Made by a program: the position numbers and the translations under genes
Shown: piece after piece, positions 38,349 to 48,246 of the stretch
Position numbering within the stretch: position 1 is the stretch's first letter
Layout of the letters: every line of letters begins with the position of its first letter
DNA from: Mesorhizobium qingshengii
Lineage (GTDB): Bacteria; Pseudomonadota; Alphaproteobacteria; Rhizobiales; Rhizobiaceae
Reading direction: 5' to 3'
Length of the DNA: 64,000 nt
Assembly (NCBI RefSeq): GCF_900103325.1
Contig: NZ_FMXM01000017.1
Coordinates: 62,001 to 126,000, forward strand
The notes under the pieces: model-generated
Told to the model about the DNA's origin: nothing
The model's database searches: none
Seen by the model: only the letters and a program-made list of their open reading frames with translations

Positions 38349-39185
38349 CTATTCGACCATGCGGTTTAGATAGTCCGCGGTGGCGCTCGGGCCCGGAATG
38401 ATCGAAACAATCTTCATCTGGGCGACGGTTCGTTTGGCGGCCGCGTCGAGGTGGGCATCGAGCATTGCGGCCGCCGCCTTGACCACGTTACGCGTGAGTA
38501 GTTCCGCGACCAGCCTAAGTTCGGTTATCACGCTTTGGTCTTCCGGCAGGCCGAGGCGGCGCAAGAGCCGTCCGGCGGCGCCGAGTTGAAGCAAGTTATT
38601 GCGAATGAGCTCGGTGAGTTTGTCATTGGATGCTGAAAGAACGCACATATCGATCAATTTCATTTCGATGTCCTCAAGATCGTCGGCCTGTCGCGCCCCC
38701 TCGGATTGTTCGAGGGCCTGCAATTGCCTCAGAAGGTCAGCCAGCATGCCGGGGTTAATGTTCGGTGCGGCGGAAATCAGCGCCTCGGGTTCCAGCGGGC
38801 GGCGAAGGGTGAAATGATCCTTGATGGTCTTGGCCGTCAGGGGGCCCGCGACCCAGTGAGAACTCTGGTTCTTGCGAACCAGGCCGCGCTCGTGAAGGCG
38901 ACCGAGCACGTCGCGCACGACTGTCCGGCTGACTTTGAAATGCCTGGCCATCTCTGTTTCGACGATACGATATTGGCCAAAGACGATACAGCCGGCAACG
39001 TCGGCTTCGATGATGTTGTATATGCGCTCCCACGATGAACGGCTTTGCAGCGCCTCGTCGGCGGCATGCCGTTTGACCAGACCAAGAGACTTGATGTCGG
39101 TACGGTTGGGTGAAAGACCAAGTCCCGCCGGGCCGACAAGATAGCCGCGACCATTGAAGCGGTGAACCATCCCCATGGAATGCAC
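38349..39185 (-). CDS. GntR-family regulator (FCD type), possibly 5'-truncated
   Basis: A 278-residue transcription factor. A winged helix lies at about residues 55-115 (VETEMARHFKVSRTVVRDVL, GRLHERGLVRKN), followed by an all-helical FCD-like ligand domain with the conserved LEPEALISA start and H-containing helix DAHLDAAAK. The first 30 residues, MVHRFNGRGYLVGPAG, look like the tail of another winged-helix domain (the wing GRGYLVG), implying either a double-HTH architecture whose first half was lost or a nonstandard start. The opening codon is GTG and has no clear ribosome-binding site. It is convergent with the oxidase run and divergent from the DUF11 gene, and could control either. The ligand is unknown. 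Confidence 0.75.
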   Translation of the reverse strand: MHSMGMVHRFNGRGYLVGPAGLGLSPNRTDIKSLGLVKRHAADEALQSRSSWERIYNIIEADVAGCIVFGQYRIVETEMARHFKVSRTVVRDVLGRLHERGLVRKNQSSHWVAGPLTAKTIKDHFTLRRPLEPEALISAAPNINPGMLADLLRQLQALEQSEGARQADDLEDIEMKLIDMCVLSASNDKLTELIRNNLLQLGAAGRLLRRLGLPEDQSVITELRLVAELLTRNVVKAAAAMLDAHLDAAAKRTVAQMKIVSIIPGPSATADYLNRMVE

Positions 39186-39378
39186 TGCCTTCAGCGCGTC
39201 AGCGCTGAGACAGGGAATTGCAACGTTGCCGGATTGGTTCGGCCATTGCCGAGATCCTGAGCGCTACGGCGTGGTGCAAACAGGCGCGGGCTTGGCCAGG
39301 ATAGTGCCTGTATCAATGTGGAGCGCTCCCCAGACACTGCTGAAAACTTGATCTGATTCTCGAGACGGCGCAGCCGAA

Positions 39379-39392
39379 TTGATCACGATCAA
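39379..39392 (+). promoter_or_regulatory. FNR/FixK-type box
   Basis: TTGATCACGATCAA is a perfect match to the TTGAT-N4-ATCAA consensus of the FNR/FixK/FnrN family. Its centre is about 70 bases upstream of the DUF11-protein ATG. If it acts at -41.5, transcription would start near 39427 and a plausible -10 (TCATCT, 39414-39419) lies at the right distance. This suggests induction at low oxygen. Confidence 0.65.
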
Positions 39393-39454
39393 TCGGTAGC
39401 ATCGGTTCTTGTGTCATCTTTTTTCGACAGAAGCGCGGGATCGAGGAGGATGGC

Positions 39455-42400
39455 ATGTTTCCGCAGCGTCGCTGGATGGTGGCTGTCGGGCTTGCGCTTT
39501 CATGGCTGCTCGCTGCTGCCAACGCGCAGGCCCAGGAGGTCGATCTCCAGCCTGGCGAAGCGATTGTCACACAGTTCTCCGGGACGGTTGCGACGATCCA
39601 GCCCGGTCAGGCTCCTGCGATCCGCATAGACCCTCAAGGAGCGGTCGCAAAGGTCATTGATGTGCGCCGCCCCGGCTTCGATCCGGCGGGCCAGCACTGG
39701 CTGGACGAGCCACAGAGAAACCTCATCACGGCCGAACACGTGGGCCAAGTATTCGCCATTGCTCTGGACGACGACCCCGCGCCGAACATCTACCTGGCCG
39801 CGTCGGCATTCGCAGGCCTCCATCGCGATGGCGACGGGTGGATGGACGGACAATGGGGACAAGGCGGCGGGCCGGACTCGATCTGGAAGCTCGATGCCCG
39901 CAACGGATATGCGCCGCGGTTGTTTGCATCGGTGACGCTGGATGGCCGCCACAATAGCGGTGCAGCTCTCGGAGACCTGGCCTTCGACCCCTATCACCGT
40001 CAGCTGTTCGTATCGGATCTCGAGTCCGGCATGATTCACGCATTCAGCATCGATGACGGCACCGAACGCGGCAGGTTCGACCATGGCATCGATGCTCGTT
40101 CCGGGTTCCTCGACGTCCCCACGGGCGAGACGCGGTCGCTTCCCACCGTCGAGTTCGATCCGTCAAGCGCTGCCAGCCTAACCACTTGCGCCGCAGGGAA
40201 TGTTGCTGTCGCGCCGGAGTGCTGGAATCTCGCCGACTTTCGGCGACGGGTATGGGGTCTCTCGGTTCACCGGGACAACGAAACCGGCGAAGTGCGCCTT
40301 TTCTACGCACTCTGGAGCAATGCGGGCTTTGGCAACAGCGAATTCGAACAAGCCTCGCCGGCGGAAAAGACCAATTCGGTTTGGTCGGTGGGACTGGACG
40401 ACTCCGGGCGCTTCCGGCGGGGAACAGCGCGGCTCGAGTTCCTCGTGCTTGGCGGGACGACCGGCGACGTGTTCGCCATTTCGGATATAGCCTTTCCGCG
40501 GACTCCTGAGCAGCAGGTCATGCTCCTCGGCCGCCACCGCGGCATTGTCACGCGCGAGCCGGCCGCGGACAGCACTGCGAGGCCTCCGTGGCCGGACGCC
40601 TATTCGCCCGGCTTCGAAAGTCCGGAGAACCTGGTATGGCGGCAGCAGGATGACCGATCCTGGCGGCCGAGCGCCGATGACGGCGCGGCCGCGGAGGTAT
40701 CGCAGTCGCACGTCCCGGTAGGCCAGAACATGGCCGGCGGGGTCGACTTCGGATTCAACTATACAGGCGGTTCGATCGACGAAGTTGCTTCGGGATCCTT
40801 CATGTGGATCACCGCCAACCACCTCTGCCCGGTTCAAAACCCATGCCTCAACGTGGCGACGCGCGAGCGCACCGACATCTCCGAGGTGCATGGGCTGCTC
40901 GGAATCCCGCTGCCGCCCAATGTGTCCGACAATGAGGGCCGCGCATCGGATGCGTTTCTGGCAATCGACATCGACGTGAATGCAGATGCGGCCGGCAACG
41001 TGGATATCGCTGGACTGGCCCGACGCAATGCGGGTGCCGTGGGCGATGTCGAGGTGTTTGCACCCTACCCAGAGGTACCAGACCAACGCGTGGAACCCGT
41101 CGCGGGAGACGCGGTCGAAGCGGCGGCGGAAGGTCCATTGTGGCCCCTGGACGCACAAAAGGAGCCCTGGTGGCCCGCTCCCCTGCCTCTCGGCGGTGCC
41201 GACGCGGGTCCCGATCTGGCACTCCAGAAGGCGGTACCATTCACCTGTGTGCCCGGTGCATCGTGTACGGTCGTTGCGGTCGTCACCAATATCGGCGGCG
41301 GAACCTATGCGTCGCCGATTCGTATCCGCGACCTTTTACCGAACGACTGGCAACTGACTGCGGCCGGTCCCGCCGGCTCCAACTGGTCGTGCCAACAGCT
41401 CGGTCCAGAAGTCGTCTGCACCGATGCCAGTTTCTCCCTCGCGCCCGGCCAGCAGCATGTCCTGGCCTTTGAGGCGCAGGTCCCGGCTCAACAGGTTGTT
41501 GGCGTGATCCGCAATTGCGCAGCGATCGAGCACGCCGTTGCCGGCATCGACGCCAATGCCGCCAACGACGAAGGTTGTACGGACCTCGCATTCGATGGTC
41601 CCGCACCCGGCGCGGCGGCGGATGGGCGCGACCTGTCGATCACCAAGCTTGCGCAGCAAGCCAGCTGCGCCGCCGGTGGGCCATGTTCCTTCACCCTGCG
41701 CATCGCCAACACGGGGACGGAAGCCTTCGAAGGGCAGGTCTCGTTTATCGATGTGCTCCCGGCGGGCTGGGTCTATGCAGCAAAGGATATCGGCTGGTGG
41801 TGCATGCTGACGCTGGGTGGCGGTGACCGATTCGCCTGTCGTCGGCAGCAGCGGCTCGAGCCAGGCCAATCGATCGACGTGTCGCTTGCGATCCGTTCGC
41901 CGGCAAACGCAACGGGCTCGGCCGAGAACTGCGCCGAACTCGACTGGTCAGCCAACGAACGCGATGCGCGCCCCGACAATGACCGGTCCTGCGCGGCGGT
42001 GAACATAAACGCCCCCGAGGCGGGGGGTGGTATGCTCGGCGTCGACCTGTCCATCGACAAGCGCTTCAAGGGCCAAGGCGCTCTGCCTGCAGCCGCGGCC
42101 GGAACGGGCTTCATCGGCGGATGCCAGCAGGGGGCCGAATGCGCGTTCGATATTATCATCACCAACAGGGGGCCGGGCCCCTTCGACAACATTCTGACCG
42201 TCGTCGACGAGATGCCCGCGGACTGGAAGCTCGCCGGCGGGGGACTGGATTGGATGTGTATCACGGACATTGCCGAGCCCACCTTCGCATGCAGAAAGCA
42301 CGTCGTGCTTGAGGCGGGAACGAGCGAGGTTCTGACCCTGAACATGATCCCCCGATACGGGCCGGATCGCATGGAAGTTGAGAACTGCGTCAAGATCGAC

Positions 42401-45127
42401 TGGAGCGGATCGAATGCGGATACCGATGCCTCGAATGACCGCATCTGCCTGCTGGTTCCACTGGCTGAAGGTCGTCCTGATCTTGTTATCCGCAAGAAAG
42501 GACCGGCTGCGTGCGAGCGCGGCGTGCCTTGCGCCTTTGATATCGAAATCCAGAACATTGGTTCTGTGGACTACGAGGGACCGCTTTCGATGGTCGAGGA
42601 GGATGACGACGTATTCGAGATCTCGAGCTACGGAGCCGGTGATCCTTGGCTCTGCAAGGCAAATCCACGCCTCCCTCCAGCGCTGGGAAAGGAGAAGGAC
42701 CTTCAGCCTGGCCGCATCACCTGCACAGTGGACAAGCTAACATTGGCGCCGGGGAAGTCGAGCAGGATCCGGCTGACGTTGTTAGTATCCCAATATCTCG
42801 AAGAATCACGGACTCACTATCAGAACTGCGTGCGGTTCGCAGAAGATCCGGACAATGACGGCGTAAGCGAGGAAGGCTGCCATACATTCCGCCTCGTGCC
42901 TAAATGGGATCTTGCGATCACCAAGGAGGGTCGGCCGATCTGCTACGGTTTGGCCCGCGATGTTTGCGACTACACCTATGCCGTAACCAATGCGGGTTCT
43001 GCGTCCTACCAGGGCCCTGTTTCGATCATTGACGAGTTTGCCGCGGGTCTGGGCATTGAGCTGCAAGGCTGGTCTCCGCGGCCGCCAAACGGCTGGAATT
43101 GCGAGCAGGTCAAGGACGGCGAATTGAGGTGTGACCATCCGCCCGTCAAGATCGAACCGGGCGAGACCATGCGCGAGGTCCTTAAGTTGACAGTTGCCTT
43201 TGGAAAAGCACTTCCCCCTGACCTCGACAACCTTACGAACGTCGCTACGGTGAAGTATTTGGGCGGCCCCCCAGACGCCAATGAAGCCAATGATCGGGAC
43301 GACGCTCTCGTCCTGATCAATCATTCCGCGAATCGCACAGTAACGGGCGAAACAAAACTCTGCTCAGCATTCGACATCATAACCAGCCTCTGGGGCGAGA
43401 CTAGTTGCTACAATTCGACGATCACGCCAGAACTCGACTTCAACGGGGACGGTACCCGCGTGTGCCGTGGTCCCGCATGTACTAACTACGAGTTCGTCAT
43501 CGGCAATTCGGGTGCCACCAACTATCGCGGCGAGTTGACGATGGACGTGACACTCCCGCAGGGCGCGCGGTTCCTAAGCACTAAAGGCGAAAAATCCGGC
43601 CTGGCCTGCAAAGCGGAAGCGTGGTCCTGCACCACGTCTGGGAACAAGGCGACTTGCAGCCCCGGGCGGTGCATTCTGGGCCCTGGTGAGGAAACGTCGG
43701 TTGATTTCGAGGTCAAGCTGTTGCCGGATCCGGCGCCCGCCATCCCGTCCGAGGGGATGGACCTGACGACCTGTGCGGAATTGAAGTGGACGCGACCCTC
43801 CCCTGTAAACCCAATCGAACAGCGCCCGAGCGACAACATAATCTCGCGTTCCTGCGTAACGACGAGGGTCCTCCCTGAAGAGCCTGTGGAATGCCCGCCG
43901 GGTCAGGAAAGGGATTCCGCCGGGAAATGCGAGCCTATCGCGGCGCCCGTGGACCTCGCGATTTCCAAGAAGACGATCGGAGACTGCTCAGGCCAGGAGA
44001 GCTGCCGGTTCCAGATCACCGTGGAAAGCAAGGGTAGCCGCCCGTTCAAGGGCCGCGTCGCATTTCGCGATACCTTTTCGCGTCCCGGTGCAAGGTTGAC
44101 TCAGTTGCACGGACGCGGCTCATGCTCGCAATCAGGTCAGACCGTTGACTGCATCATCGAGCCGGAAGGTCTCGCCCCGGGTAATCCTGCCGTCGTCTCA
44201 CTCGATATCCGGCTGCCGCACGGGGAAAGCGGCGCATCGCTCCAGAATTGCGCAGAGATCTATCAACCGGACCCTACCGACGCCTCTGCCATGTCGCGCG
44301 ATGAAATCAGGATGCTGCAGCGTGTTCTCGATCATCGTGGCTTCGACCCGGGACCGATCGACGGTGCAGTGGGCAGCCGCACCCGCAACGCGGTGAGCAG
44401 GGCGCGAGCATCGGTCGGTCTCGAGGCCAGCACGCAGGCGGATCGGGCCCTGCTTCTTGTTCTGCTTGGTCAGACACGAGACCAAAGCGACCTCAATCCG
44501 GGCAACAATCGGTCCTGCGTTTCGGCGAAAACGCCGATATGCGGCCCGGGTTACAGCACTGTCCGCGCGACCGGTGAATGCGTCTGCGTTGCGCCGCGCG
44601 TTGAACGGGACGGCCAGTGCGTTGCGCCGACGCAGGCGCCCAAGCCGCCTCCAAGGCTACAAGCCGCCCCACAGCCTCAACCCGTGCCCCAAATTCGCTG
44701 CGATGACGGTCGCGTGGACTCCCGCAACCGGTGCATCTGCCCATCGGGTTGGACCCGGGAGCAAGTTCAGCGCAACTGGTATCGCTGCGTGCGGCCGACG
44801 CCGGCCCCGATCTCGCCAACGCCGCAGATCAAGTGCGTAGGCGGCGCACTGATCGGTGGCTTCTGCATATGCCCTCCGGGCAATACCGTGCAGCAGCTTC
44901 CCCGAGGCAAAGGGTTTCGCTGCGTTGCGCCGCAGCCCGTGCGTCCCGCGCCGCAGCCTCAGCCGGTAGCTCCACGCCAGCCTCCGCGGCCCGCACCCGC
45001 CAAGCCGGCACCCATTCAGCCACGGATACCGCAGATCATGCCGCGATTGCCGCAGCTTCAGATGATCTGTCCGCCAGGCACGAAGTGGGTTCCTGAAGCA
45101 CGGCAATGCATCAAGACGATCGACTGA
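39455..45127 (+). CDS. Secreted DUF11-repeat protein with peptidoglycan-binding domain
   Basis: An 1890-residue exported protein. Signal peptide: MFPQRRWMVAVGLALSWLLA, then AANAQAQ. Residues about 30-560 look like a beta-propeller-type region (DDDPAPNIYLAAS, DLAFDPYHRQLFVSDLESG). Then come about seven DUF11-like repeats of about 140 residues, each opening DLAISK or DLSIxK, with a CxxGxxCxF Cys pair and an IxNxG turn and later a WxC block. At about residues 1612-1675 there is a peptidoglycan-binding type 1 domain (MLQRVLDHRGFDPGPIDGAV). The end is Pro/Gln-rich with several Cys-containing CxCPxG segments. It is probably a periplasmic or surface protein tethered to the wall. RBS GAGGAGG precedes the ATG. 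No known function; regulation by an FNR/FixK-type factor is suggested by the upstream box. Confidence 0.85.
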   Translation: MFPQRRWMVAVGLALSWLLAAANAQAQEVDLQPGEAIVTQFSGTVATIQPGQAPAIRIDPQGAVAKVIDVRRPGFDPAGQHWLDEPQRNLITAEHVGQVFAIALDDDPAPNIYLAASAFAGLHRDGDGWMDGQWGQGGGPDSIWKLDARNGYAPRLFASVTLDGRHNSGAALGDLAFDPYHRQLFVSDLESGMIHAFSIDDGTERGRFDHGIDARSGFLDVPTGETRSLPTVEFDPSSAASLTTCAAGNVAVAPECWNLADFRRRVWGLSVHRDNETGEVRLFYALWSNAGFGNSEFEQASPAEKTNSVWSVGLDDSGRFRRGTARLEFLVLGGTTGDVFAISDIAFPRTPEQQVMLLGRHRGIVTREPAADSTARPPWPDAYSPGFESPENLVWRQQDDRSWRPSADDGAAAEVSQSHVPVGQNMAGGVDFGFNYTGGSIDEVASGSFMWITANHLCPVQNPCLNVATRERTDISEVHGLLGIPLPPNVSDNEGRASDAFLAIDIDVNADAAGNVDIAGLARRNAGAVGDVEVFAPYPEVPDQRVEPVAGDAVEAAAEGPLWPLDAQKEPWWPAPLPLGGADAGPDLALQKAVPFTCVPGASCTVVAVVTNIGGGTYASPIRIRDLLPNDWQLTAAGPAGSNWSCQQLGPEVVCTDASFSLAPGQQHVLAFEAQVPAQQVVGVIRNCAAIEHAVAGIDANAANDEGCTDLAFDGPAPGAAADGRDLSITKLAQQASCAAGGPCSFTLRIANTGTEAFEGQVSFIDVLPAGWVYAAKDIGWWCMLTLGGGDRFACRRQQRLEPGQSIDVSLAIRSPANATGSAENCAELDWSANERDARPDNDRSCAAVNINAPEAGGGMLGVDLSIDKRFKGQGALPAAAAGTGFIGGCQQGAECAFDIIITNRGPGPFDNILTVVDEMPADWKLAGGGLDWMCITDIAEPTFACRKHVVLEAGTSEVLTLNMIPRYGPDRMEVENCVKIDWSGSNADTDASNDRICLLVPLAEGRPDLVIRKKGPAACERGVPCAFDIEIQNIGSVDYEGPLSMVEEDDDVFEISSYGAGDPWLCKANPRLPPALGKEKDLQPGRITCTVDKLTLAPGKSSRIRLTLLVSQYLEESRTHYQNCVRFAEDPDNDGVSEEGCHTFRLVPKWDLAITKEGRPICYGLARDVCDYTYAVTNAGSASYQGPVSIIDEFAAGLGIELQGWSPRPPNGWNCEQVKDGELRCDHPPVKIEPGETMREVLKLTVAFGKALPPDLDNLTNVATVKYLGGPPDANEANDRDDALVLINHSANRTVTGETKLCSAFDIITSLWGETSCYNSTITPELDFNGDGTRVCRGPACTNYEFVIGNSGATNYRGELTMDVTLPQGARFLSTKGEKSGLACKAEAWSCTTSGNKATCSPGRCILGPGEETSVDFEVKLLPDPAPAIPSEGMDLTTCAELKWTRPSPVNPIEQRPSDNIISRSCVTTRVLPEEPVECPPGQERDSAGKCEPIAAPVDLAISKKTIGDCSGQESCRFQITVESKGSRPFKGRVAFRDTFSRPGARLTQLHGRGSCSQSGQTVDCIIEPEGLAPGNPAVVSLDIRLPHGESGASLQNCAEIYQPDPTDASAMSRDEIRMLQRVLDHRGFDPGPIDGAVGSRTRNAVSRARASVGLEASTQADRALLLVLLGQTRDQSDLNPGNNRSCVSAKTPICGPGYSTVRATGECVCVAPRVERDGQCVAPTQAPKPPPRLQAAPQPQPVPQIRCDDGRVDSRNRCICPSGWTREQVQRNWYRCVRPTPAPISPTPQIKCVGGALIGGFCICPPGNTVQQLPRGKGFRCVAPQPVRPAPQPQPVAPRQPPRPAPAKPAPIQPRIPQIMPRLPQLQMICPPGTKWVPEARQCIKTID

Positions 45128-45365
45128 GCCATAAGCTCTGTTCCTTCACCATGCCCGGCAAGAAGCTTGAATGGATGCGCCCAGCCCTAACGTTTCCATG
45201 CTAGTGGTTGAAGTGGTGGTAGCCCGGAGCGCTGAAGCCGATCGCTCGACCTCTGTCAGATCATTCTCCGCCCCATCTCGGGACGCGGCAGGTTAGCCTC
45301 GACCGCCACGCGCCCAAGCTTCAGAACCGTCGGTAGCAGGCATCAATTTCCTGTCTGTCGGGTTT

Positions 45366-45959
45366 TTAGCGCCGAGCGGCAGTCGCCAAGCGACGAAAGA
45401 TTGCGCTTGTAGAAAGTGCAGGATCAACCTTCAAAATCTGATCCAATGCATCGGTAAGATGAGGAATGACAGCACCCTCCGACGTGCCGACCGTCAGATC
45501 CAGTAGCTTCAGGAGAGCCCGCGCCTTCGCCTCGTCGTTGATGATGGCGAGCTTCTTTGCTTCGTCTTCATCGCCATAAAGGCCGTAGTCGAGCATCGAC
45601 CAGCAATCGAACGGAACGAGAAAGCGCGCGATCGTGTCCACGGCATCGGCGAATGCCTCGCCTGAGGCCGCAGGAAGATCAGCAAGCGCGCCGCTGACCC
45701 CAGGCGTCGCCAGCGACCGTTCCTGCGGCCACACCTCACGAAGAAACGGCGCGGCGGCAGTTCGGAAAAGACCGTCTCGCGTGCTGCTGAACTCATCCGG
45801 CGGCGGTTTCGTTGAAAGATCTCGGACAAACACTTGGATCGCATTCGCCGCCGAACCGAGGAGGACGTCCTTTATCCCACGACGATCCTCATCGGCCGCT
45901 ATCTGAAGCTTATGCTTGCCGGGTGAGCTGAGACCAGGGAATCTCCTCGGGTTTCCCAA
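45366..45959 (-). pseudogene. C-terminal fragment of a large protein, possibly SIR2/DUF4020 type
   Basis: A 197-codon frame reading like the end of a larger protein: FLREVWPQERSLATPGVSGA, GEAFADAVDTIARFLVP, FDCWSMLDYGLYG, LLKLLDLTVG and a basic end RRLATAARR. The W-P, G-x-x-F and F-L-x-P spacing recalls the DUF4020-like tail of SIR2-domain defence proteins, but this is from memory and weak. No N-terminal portion is found upstream; the opening residues have no ribosome-binding site. I read it as a decayed gene. The 310 bases to 46269 hold nothing I recognise. Confidence 0.45.
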
Positions 45960-46269
45960 AGCGCCTGACTAGGTGTCGTATCAAAGCGCGCTCGAACCCG
46001 GTGCCGACAGTCGCGGTGAACTGTTGATGTCAATCCATGCAGTCTACGGTCCCGCTGAAAGGGCGGTCGTGATTTGCCGCAGATCAAAGAGGTAGCCGCG
46101 CCTGACGGATATAAAGGCAACGTGCGAATGGTTGGTTGGGTAACGACCGGTCTTGCGGATTTTCTCAGACGCCCTCCGCTTGCGCTTTTTGGCAATCAAG
46201 CCGCGAACGAGTGACGGCGGAGCCGTTATCGGACGATTGTCCTGTAGAGAACCTGCCTGAGGCTGCAAC

Positions 46270-46881
46270 ATGCAAGGTAATCGAACATCGGCGGCGGCAA
46301 CCTTGTTCCGCAGGCCCGCAATCCTGTACCCGCTGGTCGCGGCCATGGTTATTTTGGTCGGCTTTGGGGCGTATGCCTTCTACAACAACCGCCCGGTCGC
46401 CGTTGAGGTTGTGGCAGAGGAACACGATGTCCCTGTCCGTGTCTTCGGGCTTGGCACCGTCGAGGCCCGGATCCGTTCCGATATCGGCTTCGAGGTCGGC
46501 GCTACCCTGGTGGAGCTGAAGGCCGACGAGGGTGATCGCGTCAAACAGGGTGACCTGCTTGGAAGCCTGACGCTGGGTGAGCAACAGGCAAAGTTGGAGA
46601 AGGCCAAGGCTGCCTTGCTCGTCGCCGATGCTACCGTCGAGAAGGCGAATGCCAACTTGGGAAAGACGCGAGCCATCCTGGCGCAGAAGAAGGACGCAAA
46701 TGCACGCAGACAGGCGCTTGCCGGGCAGAGCGTGGTGTCTCGGCAGTCCGCAGAGGAGGCGCTCAGGGATGACCGCCGAACAGTTTTCTCGCTAATCCCG
46801 GTCTACCATTCTGCAGCCGTGGTCAGTCTTGATAAGAAAGCCGGCAGACCATTTGCCACCAGGTCAGCGGCAGCTCTTTAG
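46270..46881 (+). pseudogene. Truncated RND efflux periplasmic adaptor (HlyD/AcrA type)
   Basis: A frame of 203 codons. The first about 170 are a membrane-fusion protein: a TM anchor (AILYPLVAAMVILVGFGAYA), a lipoyl half-domain (GTVEARIRSDIGFEVGATLV, DEGDRVKQGDLLGSL) and the first coiled-coil helix (EQQAKLEKAKAALLVADATV). It then breaks into unrelated sequence around 46780, losing the second lipoyl half, beta-barrel and membrane-proximal domains. No inner-membrane pump gene follows. It is a remnant, not a working efflux adaptor. Confidence 0.8.
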
Positions 46882-47289
46882 ATTTGTCGATTAGACGGCG
46901 GAACGGCCGAAATAAGGCGCGTTGCCGTCCGGCTGCTACGGGGCCGGTTCCGGACAGTCCGGTTTGCAACATGATCAGGCGATAGCGCCGTTCTTCGCCA
47001 CCCGAGTTGCACCGGCCCTTCGCTCCACGTCATCGTCGACTGATGCCCTGGCATCCAGAGGAACAGAGACCGACATGCCAACTGCGACGCGGCGATGGCC
47101 TTCGATCTTTTCGATCTATGCGCATAAGGCGTGTATGGCAGGGGTGGCGGGAGTGAGGGAGTGAGGGAGAGTCACGATGACGGCCGCTAGTGAGGAGTTC
47201 GATCCCGCCCATGTTCTTTCGGCGATGCACGCATCGCAGCGCTGCATCCAAAGCCCTGCTGTTGCGTTAGCCTACGGTTCCGCATTAGC
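46882..47289. other. Intergenic gap
   Basis: About 400 bases between the broken adaptor and the ArsR-type gene. No recognisable coding remnant. A short G-rich duplication (gagggagt twice) sits near 47150-47170 and is probably trivial. Confidence 0.3.
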
Positions 47290-47676
47290 GTGACGCGAAA
47301 GCAAAAGTGCCTCGACTCGATGATTTCAAAAAGACTTGATGCCGACGCCGGTACTGTCGCCGACTTTCTCACCTTGAAAGGAAATGAGAAGCGCCTTTTG
47401 ATCATGAACCATCTGGCCGCAGGCGAACTTTCGGTCAGTATTCTCGCCGAGAAAGTTCTGCTCAGCCAATCGGCCCTGTCGCAGCACCTTGCAAAGCTCC
47501 GCGCCTTTGGCCTCGTTGACACCCGTCGCGCAGGCAAGATGATTTACTATTTCTGCTCATCCAGTGCGACGCGTGAGTTGCTTGCCATGCTGGATGGCTT
47601 CCTGGTGACCGAAAGACTGCTCGCGGGCGGGTCCCATTACCTCACCGAGAGGCTGCGTCGGTTGCGAACAGCATAA
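47290..47676 (+). CDS. ArsR-family winged-helix regulator
   Basis: A 128-residue repressor-type protein. The helix-turn-helix is VADFLTLKGNEKRLLIMNHL, AGELSVSILAEKVLLSQSAL, SQHLAKLRAFGLVDTRRAGK, with the wing MIYYFCSS. It lacks the CxC metal-binding signature of arsenic sensors; the only cysteines are one near the N-terminus and one in the wing, so a metal, redox or sulfur signal is open. This type resembles BigR/YgaV-like sulfur sensors in general outline, but the paired Cys are not in the expected positions. The start is GTG 47290 or the ATG at 47320. No target gene is adjacent. Confidence 0.85.
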   Translation: MTRKQKCLDSMISKRLDADAGTVADFLTLKGNEKRLLIMNHLAAGELSVSILAEKVLLSQSALSQHLAKLRAFGLVDTRRAGKMIYYFCSSSATRELLAMLDGFLVTERLLAGGSHYLTERLRRLRTA

Positions 47677-47744
47677 GCATCGATGGCCGCTTCGCCGAAG
47701 CAGATATCAGCGCCGGAATGAGCCTGTCTCCTGTTGCGGTCGCG

Positions 47745-47875
47745 TGCCTCACCCATCAGCAGCGCCGCCTCGGTGCGGGTTGGGCTTGCCCAGAACCCGC
47801 GTCATGTGATGCTTGACCGTGTTCTCCAGCAGCGAAAGCCGCGCGGCGACTTCCTTATTTAAGCTTTCCAGTGTC
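47745..47875 (-). pseudogene. LuxR-type HTH remnant with frameshift
   Basis: On the minus strand the sequence reads LNKEVAARLSLLENTVKHHM then TRVLGK, the core of a LuxR/FixJ-type C-terminal helix-turn-helix. One base shift later it continues RTEAALLMGEA, the expected final helix. Receiver and linker portions are missing. It is the broken end of a response regulator. The surrounding 47677-48246 contains no other recognisable gene. Confidence 0.65.
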
Positions 47876-48246
47876 GCCCGCAAACGACCAGATGTAGTTC
47901 GCCAACATACGCACCGTCCATCCGTCCTTTTGCGAGTGGTCGGTTCGCGTCACCTTCAGCCCGAATTTCAACAAATTCAATTCAATACGGTTGCTTGGAG
48001 CAAATGCTTGCCCATGCTATGCACTGGTTCAGACAGATCGGCCGCATACGCCTGCCCCCCGATACACCCCAGTACTACCACTCCGGCGGACGTAGCCGAA
48101 CATAGACAACGCGGCTGCGGTCACTGGCCGCCAATAAATTCCAAAAACTCACGACATGAGTACCCCCTCTTGCGATTCTGCCCCTGCATTCCGAGGGCGA
48201 CAACCATATTGCGGTCGCCCTAACGTTGGTATCAAGCAGATTTATT

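Noticed and set aside
47150..47172. gagggagt duplication
   Set aside because: Two short copies only; trivial simple-sequence DNA.
46882..47289. tRNA-like TTCGATC in the gap near 47200
   Set aside because: No cloverleaf arms or acceptor stem can be formed around it; no tRNA was found anywhere in the window.
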